A DNA stretch of 64,000 nt from TMED109 sp015660425 (GTDB lineage: Bacteria; Pseudomonadota; Alphaproteobacteria; TMED109): positions 1 to 64,000 of the forward strand of contig JAPYTH010000002.1 in NCBI GenBank assembly GCA_029936295.1. The letters are read 5' to 3'. Below the pieces are notes generated by a model. That model was not told the origin of the DNA. It did no database searches and was given only the letters and a program-made list of their open reading frames with translations. Position 1 is the stretch's first letter. Each line of letters opens with the position of its first letter. Of this stretch, positions 1 through 8,531 are shown piece after piece. The position numbers were made by a program, and so were the translations under genes.

Positions 1-103
1 GTTCTTTACCAGCTTTCTCAAAAGCATTTTTAAACCCTGTATGCCAATCTAAAATTGTGCCGCCAGTGTCAAATGTTAGTGCCTTAATATCATTAATTGG
101 CAT
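1..103 (-). CDS. HAD-superfamily hydrolase, haloacid dehalogenase type II-like (5' end only)
   Basis: Only the first 34 codons lie in the window; the gene runs off its left edge. The peptide carries a HAD motif I, FDTGGTILDW at residues 11-20, where Asp12 would be the nucleophile. This form of the motif resembles proteins annotated as haloacid dehalogenase type II. The ATG at 103 is preceded by AAGGA at a normal distance, which supports the start. It is the last visible member of a minus-strand set with the crotonase, amidohydrolase and glycerol kinase genes. The substrate cannot be told from this fragment, since HAD enzymes range from dehalogenases to phosphatases. Confidence 0.7.
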   Translation of the reverse strand, partial: MPINDIKALTFDTGGTILDWHTGFKNAFEKAGKE

Positions 104-150
104 TCTTTTTATCCTTTATAATAATTAACAATAACTAATATATATATCAT

Positions 151-942
151 TTATCTTCCTGTAAAAACAGGTTTTTCTTTAGCGACAAATGATTTTGCAG
201 CATTTTGATGATCCTCCGTATCTCTACATAATGTTTGATATAAAGCCTCACTATCTAGAGATACACTTAAATTCCCTTTTTCAGCAAGATTCAGGTTATG
301 CTTCATATAACGCAACGCTGTTGATGGACCAGTTGCTATTTGTTCAATAATTTCATTAGCGACACTTTCTAAATCATCTTCTGAGGCAACTCTATTAATA
401 ATTCCTAACTCCTTGGCTTCAATTGCTGTTAAGATGGTTGATAAATAATATAATTCTCTTGCTTTTGCAGTTCCTACCATTTGTGTTAAAAAGAATGTTC
501 CTCCAAAATCTCCAGGAAATCCAGCTTTTGCAAAAGCTGTAGTAATCTTAGCATTTTCACTAGCTATTCTTATATCGCATGCTAGTGCAATTGATAAACC
601 AGCTCCTGCAGCAGCGCCAGGTAACACAGCAATTGTAGGCGTTGGCATTTCATGGAGAATTCTAGATGTTTCCATCATATGTCTTAGATTGTTAGTTTTT
701 TCTTGTGTTGTTTCTTTTTCATTATTTCTTTCTGCCATATCTTTAAGATCACCTCCGGCGCAGAATGCATTTCCAGCACCAGTAATAACGACCGCTCTTA
801 TAGAGCTATCATTCTCTACCTTTATTAACTCATAATAAAAATCGTTTAACATATCCTGACTTAAAGCATTTCTTCTTTCTGGACGGTTAAAGGTTATCTT
901 TAAAACAGAATTTTCTTTATTTACAATTAAGTCATTACTCAT
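151..942 (-). CDS. enoyl-CoA hydratase/isomerase family protein (crotonase fold)
   Basis: A 263-residue protein of normal crotonase length. It shows NRPERRNALS near residues 19-28, the oxyanion-hole segment FCAGGDLK (60-67), the second oxyanion segment PGAAAGAGLSIALACD (108-123) and GFPGDFGGT (141-149). Such enzymes hydrate or isomerise acyl-CoA thioesters in the cytoplasm. The sequence does not settle the exact reaction: the PGDFGG region lacks the common PGAGG form of short-chain enoyl-CoA hydratases. AAGGA lies upstream of the ATG. It sits 17 nt downstream of the amidohydrolase gene, so probably in the same operon. The acyl-CoA ligase at 5.3 kb could supply a substrate, but that is inference. 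Confidence 0.9.
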   Translation of the reverse strand: MSNDLIVNKENSVLKITFNRPERRNALSQDMLNDFYYELIKVENDSSIRAVVITGAGNAFCAGGDLKDMAERNNEKETTQEKTNNLRHMMETSRILHEMPTPTIAVLPGAAAGAGLSIALACDIRIASENAKITTAFAKAGFPGDFGGTFFLTQMVGTAKARELYYLSTILTAIEAKELGIINRVASEDDLESVANEIIEQIATGPSTALRYMKHNLNLAEKGNLSVSLDSEALYQTLCRDTEDHQNAAKSFVAKEKPVFTGR

Positions 943-959
943 TTTTTTTATCCTTTATT

Positions 960-2666
960 TTAATTAATAGTTTGATTGCCTCTAATAAGTTTTCCTGGAA
1001 GTTCTCTAGTAAATTCGCCATTATGTGAGACTTCTATGCCCTTTACAAAAGTATGATTGTAACCATTAGATTTTTGGATTAACCTTTTTCCACCCGCAGG
1101 TAAATCATAGCTTAAACTTGGTTTGGTTAGACCTATATTGTCATAATCTATAATATTAATATCGGCACGCATTCCAGGCAGTAAAGCACCTCTATCTTTA
1201 AGACCATAGGTTTGTGCTGTTTTTAAAGTTTGTTTAGATACGAGGTATTCTAAGTTTAATAGTTTGCCTCTTTTTCTATCACGAGACCAGAAGGGGACCA
1301 TAAATGTCGGATAACTTGCATCACAAATTGTTGCTACATGTGCACCTGCATCTCCTACCCCACAAATAGTATGTTCCGATTCTAGCATTTCGGCTATAAC
1401 ATCTAAATTGTTGTGTGAATAATTTTCAAAGGTATGCATAAGAAATTCATCATTTTCTGATGATGTGAAATGATTAAGAATTATTTCCCAAGGGCTTTTA
1501 CTTAAGTCTGAAGCAAGGGAAATTATACTCATTTCTTTTGTAGGTTCATAATTTAGAGGTTCTTTTAACAAGTATGTTCGAGAAAAGGTTTGTTCAATCC
1601 ATTTAGTATGAGCATTTTTTGGTATATCATTAATCAAACTATTACGTATATCTATATTATTCTTTATTATTGTATTTCTTTCTTTAGCAGATAAATGTCC
1701 AATTTTTTTCCATGCCTTATGATTAGAAAATGGGTTTACACTAGTGTTAAAACCCATTAGTACGCCAATAGGGCGACTTCCAACTTGGCCTGTAGTGATA
1801 ATCCCATTTTTATTAGCCTCTGAAATATGGTTTAATGTATCTCTCCACCTTTCAGGAAAATCATTATATTGTATCAGCAGAACGGATAAAGGTTGGCCAG
1901 AATGTTTAGAAGCTTGAATTAGTAATTCCATTTCCCCTGGCCCCATATCAGAATTACATTGTAAGAGGCCTGTCTTTGCTTTTTTTAAACCTTCAGCTAT
2001 TCCAGCTAGTTCTTTATCATCTGCGCTTAAGCTAGGTATAAGGTTTCCATTTGCAGATTTATGTTTAGTGGTTCTTGAAGTAGAAATGCCTAAGGCTCCA
2101 GCTAAAAGCGCTTCTTCTAATACGCTTGTCATAATTGAAATTTGTTTTTCATTTGGTCTATTTAAGTGATGTGCTCCATCTTCACCCATAACAAAAAAAC
2201 GAAGGGCGGCATGAGGAACCTGCGTTCCAATATCCATAATTCTATTTGAACCCTCTAATGCATTTAAATATTCTGGAAATGTTTCCCAAGAAAAATCTAT
2301 GCCTTCTGATAAAACCGATTCTGGAATGTCTTCTACTCCTTCCATTAGATTTATTAAATAATTTTCACTTCCTTTTTTAACAGGAGCAAAACCCACGCCA
2401 CAATTACCAAATACACAAGTGGTTACGCCGTGCCAAGAAGATGGTGTTAGGTAAGGGTCCCAAGTAGCTTGGCCATCATAATGCGTATGAATATCTACCC
2501 ATCCAGGAGTTACAAGTTTGTTTTCTGCATTTATAGTTCTTTTAGCGTTACTAGATATTTTTCCTATTTCACATATTTTTCCATTTGTAACAGCTATATC
2601 TGATAGTTCCCTAGGGGAACCTGTTCCATCAATTATAGTGCCGTTTTTAATAATTAAATCATACAT
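960..2666 (-). CDS. N-acyl-D-amino-acid deacylase-type amidohydrolase
   Basis: About 568 residues, typical of the D-aminoacylase branch of the amidohydrolase superfamily. The N-terminal beta-domain strand DLIIKNGTIIDGTG leads to the metal-binding HTHYDG at about residues 60-65. Family segment FGNCGVGFAP lies at about 86-95, and GVGDAGAHV near the C-terminus holds the likely catalytic Asp. Members hydrolyse N-acyl-D-amino acids or related amides using zinc. I chose the ATG at 2666 (protein starts MYDLIIKNG) because the fold begins there. A TTG five codons upstream, at 2681, is open but has no Shine-Dalgarno. It follows the glycerol kinase gene by about 30 nt. The substrate is unknown. Confidence 0.88.
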   Translation of the reverse strand: MYDLIIKNGTIIDGTGSPRELSDIAVTNGKICEIGKISSNAKRTINAENKLVTPGWVDIHTHYDGQATWDPYLTPSSWHGVTTCVFGNCGVGFAPVKKGSENYLINLMEGVEDIPESVLSEGIDFSWETFPEYLNALEGSNRIMDIGTQVPHAALRFFVMGEDGAHHLNRPNEKQISIMTSVLEEALLAGALGISTSRTTKHKSANGNLIPSLSADDKELAGIAEGLKKAKTGLLQCNSDMGPGEMELLIQASKHSGQPLSVLLIQYNDFPERWRDTLNHISEANKNGIITTGQVGSRPIGVLMGFNTSVNPFSNHKAWKKIGHLSAKERNTIIKNNIDIRNSLINDIPKNAHTKWIEQTFSRTYLLKEPLNYEPTKEMSIISLASDLSKSPWEIILNHFTSSENDEFLMHTFENYSHNNLDVIAEMLESEHTICGVGDAGAHVATICDASYPTFMVPFWSRDRKRGKLLNLEYLVSKQTLKTAQTYGLKDRGALLPGMRADINIIDYDNIGLTKPSLSYDLPAGGKRLIQKSNGYNHTFVKGIEVSHNGEFTRELPGKLIRGNQTIN

Positions 2667-2696
2667 ATGTAATAGTTCCAATCTACAAAATTAGTT

Positions 2697-4175
2697 TTAC
2701 ATTATAGTTCTTTTTATTGCTTTGTCCCAACCATTTCTATAATTTTTTATTTCTTTAGTTTTCATTTTAGGACTAAAATTTTTATTTAATTTCCAAAATT
2801 TTTCAGACTCTTCTATTGATGAGAGTAATCCTGCACCTATAGATGCTAGTATTGCTGCTCCTTGAGAGGTTATTTCAGCATTATATGATTTTTCAATTTT
2901 GATTTTGCTGATACTTGATAAAAATTGCATTAACCAATCATTAGTACTCATTGCCCCATCTACTCTTACAATATTTGGCTTTTGTCCATCAGATGCCATT
3001 GCATCAAATAAATCAACACTTTGATAAGCTACAGCTTCTAATGCAGCTCTAACTATTTCAGCTTTTCCTGATGAACCTGTTAATCCAACTATAGTTCCTC
3101 TCGCGTCTGGTCTCCAGTGGGGAGCTCCTAATCCTGTAAATGCAGGTACAAAATAGACACCATTAGTATCTTTAATACTTGCTGCTATAGATTGGCTATC
3201 TTTAACATTTTGAATAATTCCGAGTTCATCTTTTAGCCATTTCATAGATGCGCCAGACACAAAAATTGATCCTTCAAGAGCATAGCAAGTATTATTATTA
3301 ATTTTATAAGCTATAGTACTAAGAAGCTTATTTTTACTTATTAATGGTTTATCTCCAGTATTTAAAAGGATAAAACACCCTGTTCCAAATGTAGCTTTGA
3401 TATCTCCAGACTTAATACAATTTTGACCTACGGCAGCGGATTGTTGATCTCCTATCATCGCGTGAATAGGAATACTTTCATCGATGATATTCTTACTTGT
3501 TGTTCCGAATTCAAATATATTATCTTTTACTTGAGGTAAGATAGTTGGTGGAATTTTAAAAATTTCTAATAATTCATTATCCCATTTATTTTCATGAATA
3601 TTATATAAACTTGTGCGTGATGCATTCGTTGCATCTGTATAAAAACTTGCTCCTTGCGTTAATTTATATAATAAATAAGTTTCTACTGTTCCTACGGCAA
3701 GTTTACCACTTAAGGATAATTGCTTTGCATTATCTATATTATCTAATATCCAAGATATTTTAGTTGCAGAAAAATAAGGGTCTAATAGTAACCCTGTTTT
3801 ACTGCTTATTGTGCTGCTTAATCCGTCTTTAATAAGTTCTGAACATTTATCTTTTGTTCTCCGATCTTGCCAAATTATAGCATTATATAAGACCTCTCCA
3901 TTTGTTTTATTCCATGCAACTATAGTTTCTCTTTGATTAGTTATTCCAATTGATACGACATTAATATTTTTTGATTTTGCATACGAAATAATTTTTTTAG
4001 TAACGGATAAGGTTTTATCCCATATTTCATTTGCATCTTGTTCTACCCAACCATTTACAGGATATAGAGTATCTATATTTTCTTGCTCAATATGTATAAT
4101 TGAAAATTCTGTATCAAATAAAACAGCTCTTGAAGATGATGTTCCCTGATCTATGGCTATAATAGCTTTCTGCAT
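2697..4175 (-). CDS. glpK: glycerol kinase
   Basis: A 492-residue FGGY-family kinase that phosphorylates glycerol to sn-glycerol 3-phosphate. The N-terminal phosphate-binding segment DQGTSSSR is at residues 9-16. Other glycerol-kinase hallmarks are GWVEQDANEIW, NASRTSLYNI, GDQQSAAVGQ, ATFGTGCF and the C-terminal GLGAPHWRPDARG. Length and motifs match GlpK better than xylulose or ribulose kinases. AAGG precedes the ATG. No glpF or glpD is adjacent. Instead it heads a minus-strand set with the amidohydrolase, crotonase and HAD genes, so glycerol may not be the only link between them. Confidence 0.95.
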   Translation of the reverse strand: MQKAIIAIDQGTSSSRAVLFDTEFSIIHIEQENIDTLYPVNGWVEQDANEIWDKTLSVTKKIISYAKSKNINVVSIGITNQRETIVAWNKTNGEVLYNAIIWQDRRTKDKCSELIKDGLSSTISSKTGLLLDPYFSATKISWILDNIDNAKQLSLSGKLAVGTVETYLLYKLTQGASFYTDATNASRTSLYNIHENKWDNELLEIFKIPPTILPQVKDNIFEFGTTSKNIIDESIPIHAMIGDQQSAAVGQNCIKSGDIKATFGTGCFILLNTGDKPLISKNKLLSTIAYKINNNTCYALEGSIFVSGASMKWLKDELGIIQNVKDSQSIAASIKDTNGVYFVPAFTGLGAPHWRPDARGTIVGLTGSSGKAEIVRAALEAVAYQSVDLFDAMASDGQKPNIVRVDGAMSTNDWLMQFLSSISKIKIEKSYNAEITSQGAAILASIGAGLLSSIEESEKFWKLNKNFSPKMKTKEIKNYRNGWDKAIKRTIM

Positions 4176-4207
4176 AAAAAACCTTACTTTTATGTAAAAT
4201 ACTATAT

Positions 4208-4236
4208 ATTATATTTAAAAAAATAATTAGACATAA
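4208..4236 (-). promoter_or_regulatory. candidate promoter for glpK set
   Basis: In the 84-nt divergent spacer between glpK and the nitronate monooxygenase gene, the minus strand has a perfect TATAAT (plus-strand 4208-4213). A weak -35, TTATGT (4231-4236), lies 17 nt away. The inferred leader is short, about 25 nt. AT-rich spacers produce such matches by chance, so confidence is low. Confidence 0.35.
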
Positions 4237-4259
4237 ATTTAAAATTTGGGATTACTAGA

Positions 4260-5234
4260 ATGACGTTACCATCCATACTTAATAAAAATAATTTTTCCGT
4301 ACCAGTGATTGGAGCTCCTTTATTTATTATATCTAATCCAGATTTAGTTATAGCGCAATGTAAAGCGGGTGTTTTAGGATCATTTCCAGCATTAAATGCA
4401 CGCCCCAAAGAGTTATTAGATGATTGGTTAGCACAAATTACGGAAGAATTAGAGTCATACAAATTGAAAAACCCTAGTGTGCCTGTAGCTCCTTATGCTG
4501 TTAATCAAATTGTACATAAATCTAACGCACGATTAGATAACGATTTAGAAATGTGTGTAAAATATAAAGTTCCAGTTATTATTACTTCTTTAGGTGCTAG
4601 ACCTGAGTTAAATGAGGCTATCCATAGTTATGGCGGTATAGTTTTACATGATGTGATTAATAATCGTTTTGCTCATAAAGCAATAGAAAAAGGTGCCGAC
4701 GGTCTTGTGGCTGTTGCTGCCGGTGCTGGCGGACATGCTGGAGTTACTTCTCCATTTGCATTAATTCAAGAAATTAGAGAATGGTTTAAAGGTCCTTTAG
4801 CTTTATCAGGTTCAATAGCTACTGGTAGTGCCGTTCTTGCGGCTCAAGCTGCGGGCGCAGATTTTGGTTATATTGGCTCTGCATTTATTGCAACAAAGGA
4901 AGCTAATGCTAATGATGGATATAAAAATGCAATTACTAAATATGCAGCTGATGATATAGTTTATACAAATTTAATTACAGGCGTTCATGGAAATTATTTA
5001 AAACCCTCTTTAGCTAATGCAGGTTTTGATCCAGATAATTTACCTACTAGTGATCCAAGTAAAATGGATTTTGGTCCTGAGGGTATGGAAAAGAAAAAAG
5101 CTTGGAAAGATATTTGGGGATGTGGTCAAGGTATTAGTGCAATTAAAGATGTGCTTTCCACTGCGGGACTAGTGGATCGTTTAAAGAATGAATATGAAGA
5201 AGCTAGAGACAAGATATTAAATAATGCTGCTTAG
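4260..5234 (+). CDS. nitronate monooxygenase family flavoprotein
   Basis: A 324-residue TIM-barrel FMN enzyme of the nitronate monooxygenase (2-nitropropane dioxygenase) family. Near the N-terminus are VIGAPLFI (16-23) and the FMN-contacting stretch AGVLGSFPALNARP (36-49). Further on are GAGGHAG (155-161), GSIATGS (184-190) and DFGYIGSAF (201-209), the usual phosphate- and flavin-binding loops. Family members oxidise alkyl nitronates, and some are general flavoprotein oxidases. It is divergent from glpK and lies 33 nt before the acyl-CoA ligase gene, so the two probably share a transcript. The physiological substrate is unknown. Confidence 0.92.
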   Translation: MTLPSILNKNNFSVPVIGAPLFIISNPDLVIAQCKAGVLGSFPALNARPKELLDDWLAQITEELESYKLKNPSVPVAPYAVNQIVHKSNARLDNDLEMCVKYKVPVIITSLGARPELNEAIHSYGGIVLHDVINNRFAHKAIEKGADGLVAVAAGAGGHAGVTSPFALIQEIREWFKGPLALSGSIATGSAVLAAQAAGADFGYIGSAFIATKEANANDGYKNAITKYAADDIVYTNLITGVHGNYLKPSLANAGFDPDNLPTSDPSKMDFGPEGMEKKKAWKDIWGCGQGISAIKDVLSTAGLVDRLKNEYEEARDKILNNAA

Positions 5235-5267
5235 AAATAGTAGATTAATTTTTGGAGTTAAATATTT

Positions 5268-7082
5268 ATGAAATTAACATTTCCTCCTCAAGAAATTGAT
5301 GTAGAAACAAGGGATGATGGAACTTTAATCTTAAGATCTCCATTAAAACTTGAAAAATCTGAAGTTAATGTGGGTAACAAGTTCAGAAAAACTTGCGAGC
5401 AATTTCCAGAAAATATTTGGTTAGCAGAAAGAGATGATGGAGGATGGAGAAAACTATCTTATAAAAATGCCTTACAATCTATAAATAGTATATCTCAATA
5501 CTTAATAGACAAAGGTTTAAATCAAAATAAAGCTATTATGATTTTATCTGGAAATAGTATAAATCATGCATTATTAAATGTTGCTGGTTTATGTTCTGGA
5601 GTACCTGTAGCTCCAATATCTATTGCTTATTCTTTAATGAGTAGTGATTATGCAAAATTAAAACATTGTTTTGAATTAGTAAACCCTGGCTTAATTTTTG
5701 TAGAAGATGGAGTAATGTTTGAAAAGGCACTACAACAACTCCCTTTAGATAATATTACAGTAGTCTGCTCAATAAATCCTGTTGCTAGGTATAAAATGGA
5801 ATTATTTAAAGATATATTAACTATTGTTCCAGGAGAGAAAGTAGAAGAAGTATATAATTCTGTTACCTCGGAATATGTAGCTAAGTATTTATTTACTTCT
5901 GGCTCTACTGGCATGCCAAAAGGAGTGATTAATACACAAAAAATGTTGTGTGTAAATATGCAACAAGCACAACAAGTAAGACCTCACGAATTGGGAGAAA
6001 CTATTGTATTAGATTGGTTACCTTGGAATCATACTATGGGAGGAAATCATTCTTTTAATGGAGTATTTTGGACTGGTGGAACGATGTATATTGATGGAGG
6101 TAAACCGGTTCCTGCACTTTTTTCAACTACAGTAGATAATTTAAAAAAAATTTCTCCAACTTATTATGGGTCAGTACCTGCTGGATTAGCATTGCTCTTA
6201 GAACATTTAAAAATAGATTTAACATTACGAAAAACATTTTTTAAAAACTTAATGTATATAGCCTATGGTGGAGCTTCATTACCTGAAGAAGTGTGGTATG
6301 GAATTAGAGATTTAGCAAAAAAAACAACAGGGAGAGAGATAGAACTTTTATGCGGTTGGGGAGCAACTGAAACAGCACCATTAGCGACATCTACTTATTT
6401 TAAAATTGATAAACCAGGGAACATAGGGTTACCAGTCCCAGGCATGGAAATTAAAATGGTTCCTGTAGGTAATAAAATGGAGTTAAGGGTAAAAGGGCCT
6501 AATGTTACCCCTGGATATTTAAAAAGAGATGATTTAACAGAAAAAGCTTTTGATGAAGAAGGTTTTTATTTAATTGGTGATGCAGGAAGGTTAGTAGATC
6601 CTAGTGACCCCAGCAGAGGGATAGATTTTGACGGAAGAGTAGTTGAAAATTTTAAACTTCTTACCGGCACATGGGTAGATGTAGGAAGTCTTCGTTTGGC
6701 AGTTGTTAATTCATGTGCACCATTATTTCAAGATGGCTTGGTAACAGGTCATGATAAAAATTATTTAGGGTTTCTTGCGTGGCCCAATATGGAGGCTTGT
6801 AAAAAATTTATAGATCAAGAAATAGAAACTCATGAAATTTTAGAACATCCATTATTAAAGGAAGAGATTAAGAAAAAAATAATGGTACATAATAAGAATT
6901 TTCCAGGGTCTAGTACTAAAATTAAAAAACTTATTCTTCTGAGCACTCCTCCATCTTTTGATAATAATGAAATAACAGATAAAGGTTATGTCAATCAGTC
7001 TTCCGCTTTGGCAGCAAGAGAAAATTTAGTAAATAAATTGTATGATGATTCAAGTAATGATGAAGAAGTCATTGTAATATAA
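5268..7082 (+). CDS. AMP-dependent acyl-CoA synthetase, feruloyl-CoA synthase-like
   Basis: A 604-residue ANL-superfamily ligase. The phosphate loop FTSGSTGMPKGV is at residues 209-220 and is followed by INTQ, as I recall for feruloyl-CoA synthase-like proteins. The A5 motif GWGATETAP is at 363-371, and the ribose-binding YLIGDAG at 434-440. Length fits the feruloyl-CoA synthase group better than standard fatty-acyl-CoA ligases. It would activate a carboxylic acid, possibly a hydroxycinnamate, to the CoA thioester using ATP. The start has GGAG upstream. It ends directly against the convergent livF stop, next to an importer that could bring in its substrate. Specificity for ferulate is inference. 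Confidence 0.85.
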   Translation: MKLTFPPQEIDVETRDDGTLILRSPLKLEKSEVNVGNKFRKTCEQFPENIWLAERDDGGWRKLSYKNALQSINSISQYLIDKGLNQNKAIMILSGNSINHALLNVAGLCSGVPVAPISIAYSLMSSDYAKLKHCFELVNPGLIFVEDGVMFEKALQQLPLDNITVVCSINPVARYKMELFKDILTIVPGEKVEEVYNSVTSEYVAKYLFTSGSTGMPKGVINTQKMLCVNMQQAQQVRPHELGETIVLDWLPWNHTMGGNHSFNGVFWTGGTMYIDGGKPVPALFSTTVDNLKKISPTYYGSVPAGLALLLEHLKIDLTLRKTFFKNLMYIAYGGASLPEEVWYGIRDLAKKTTGREIELLCGWGATETAPLATSTYFKIDKPGNIGLPVPGMEIKMVPVGNKMELRVKGPNVTPGYLKRDDLTEKAFDEEGFYLIGDAGRLVDPSDPSRGIDFDGRVVENFKLLTGTWVDVGSLRLAVVNSCAPLFQDGLVTGHDKNYLGFLAWPNMEACKKFIDQEIETHEILEHPLLKEEIKKKIMVHNKNFPGSSTKIKKLILLSTPPSFDNNEITDKGYVNQSSALAARENLVNKLYDDSSNDEEVIVI

Positions 7083-7778
7083 TTAAACTTCTAACCATTC
7101 TTTTCTTATAGTATCATTTTTGTTAAGTTCTTCAGGTGTACCTTCAAAAACTATTTCTCCATGCCCCATTAAATATACTTTACTGGCTAATTTTAAACAA
7201 ACTGTAAGTTTTTGTTCTACTAAAAGTATTGAAACACCTTTACTTACAATTTTTTTTAGTAATTCCACAACTGTCTTTTTCATATGCGGAGATAATCCCT
7301 CTGTAGGCTCATCTATCATCATAAATTCAGGGTTTCCCATTAAACACCTACATATGGTAAGCATTTGTTGTTCTCCTCCAGAAATGGCTGAAGCACTTAC
7401 ATCTGCTCTTTCCTTTAAATTTGGAAATAAAGAAAACATTTCTTCTATAGTCCATTCCGCTTTAGCATTTTTATCTTTGACACCTAATAATAAATTTTCC
7501 CTAACAGTTAAGGTGGGAAATACATCTCTATTTTCTGGAACATATCCTATGCCTTTTAAAGCAATATTATGGGTAGCATTTCCAAGTATTTCATTATTTT
7601 TATAAATAATTGATCCTGTAATAGGAACTAAACCCATGATAGATTTCACTAGAGTAGATCTTCCTACCCCATTTCTTCCAAGTAAGGCAATAATTTCCCC
7701 TTTACCAATATTTATATTAACCCCTCTGAGGATATGTGATTTTCCATAATAGGCATGTAAGTCTGAAATCTTTAACAT
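7083..7778 (-). CDS. livF: branched-chain amino acid-type ABC transporter ATP-binding protein, LivF family
   Basis: A 231-residue ATPase of the HAAT/LivF family, one of two energising subunits of the adjacent importer. The Q-loop region GIGYVPENRDVFPTLTV, signature SGGEQQ (133-138), Walker B MMIDEP (153-158) and GLSP are present. The Walker A reads GRNGVGRST at 34-42, with Arg40 (codon AGA) where most ABC ATPases have Lys. Similar Arg forms occur in some LivF homologues as I recall, so it may be a subfamily trait. It lies 3 nt after livG, last in the livKHMGF order, and its stop abuts the convergent ligase gene. Confidence 0.93.
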   Translation of the reverse strand: MLKISDLHAYYGKSHILRGVNINIGKGEIIALLGRNGVGRSTLVKSIMGLVPITGSIIYKNNEILGNATHNIALKGIGYVPENRDVFPTLTVRENLLLGVKDKNAKAEWTIEEMFSLFPNLKERADVSASAISGGEQQMLTICRCLMGNPEFMMIDEPTEGLSPHMKKTVVELLKKIVSKGVSILLVEQKLTVCLKLASKVYLMGHGEIVFEGTPEELNKNDTIRKEWLEV

Positions 7779-7781
7779 TAT

Positions 7782-8531
7782 TTAATGATCCTCTGTTCCA
7801 AGATAAGCTTCCTGAACGGCTTTATTGTCTCTAATTTTTTTTGGTGTATCAGTTGCAATAATTTCGCCATAAACTAAAACTGATATCCTATCGGCTAAGT
7901 CAAAAACTACTCCCATATCGTGCTCAACTACAACTAAAGTTTTATTCTCTGATACTTGTTTTATTAATTTTACAGCTCTTTCGGTTTCAGAATTTGACAT
8001 TCCAGCAGTGGGTTCATCAAGCATCAGTGTGTCAGCACCACCAGCAATAGTAATTCCAATTTCTAGTGCGCGTTGGTCTGCATAGCTCAAAAGTCCAGCA
8101 GGTATATGAGCACAATGTTGTAAATTAATTTCTTCTAACAGCGAATTTGTTTTTTTATTTAGCTCTTTATCTCTATTAACTAATCTAATTATAGAATATT
8201 TGAAACCCATAGACCATAATATTCCGCAACGAATATTTTCATATACAGACATTTTAGGAAAGATATTTGTAACTTGAAAACTTCTTGCAAGTCCTTTTCT
8301 ATTAATTTCATGAGGTTCTAGATTATTAATTTCTTTTCCATATAAACTAATTTTTCCAGAGGTTAATTTTAAGTGGCCTGATATTAAATGGAATAAGGTA
8401 GACTTTCCTGCTCCATTGGGTCCAATAATTGCATGCCTTTCGTTTTTCTTAATATTTAAATTAAGGTTTTGAATTATTTTAGCTTTTCCAAAAGATTTTG
8501 AGACATTCGTTAATTGTAGGGCATTACTCAT
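7782..8531 (-). CDS. livG: branched-chain amino acid-type ABC transporter ATP-binding protein, LivG family
   Basis: A 249-residue ATPase with a normal Walker A, GPNGAGKST (37-45). The degenerate signature LSYADQRALE stands in place of LSGGQ, as is usual in LivG proteins. Walker B is LMLDEPTAGMS, followed by the H-loop VVVEHDMGVVFDLADR. It pairs with LivF at the cytoplasmic face of the importer. Its start overlaps the end of livM by 8 nt, indicating translational coupling. LivG with a normal Lys beside LivF with Arg suggests the two ATP sites may not be equal, but this is inference. Confidence 0.94.
   Translation of the reverse strand: MSNALQLTNVSKSFGKAKIIQNLNLNIKKNERHAIIGPNGAGKSTLFHLISGHLKLTSGKISLYGKEINNLEPHEINRKGLARSFQVTNIFPKMSVYENIRCGILWSMGFKYSIIRLVNRDKELNKKTNSLLEEINLQHCAHIPAGLLSYADQRALEIGITIAGGADTLMLDEPTAGMSNSETERAVKLIKQVSENKTLVVVEHDMGVVFDLADRISVLVYGEIIATDTPKKIRDNKAVQEAYLGTEDH

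Noticed and set aside
4202..4462. Minus-strand 86-codon frame over the start of the nitronate monooxygenase gene
   Set aside because: It overlaps a well-supported gene and has no protein-like features.
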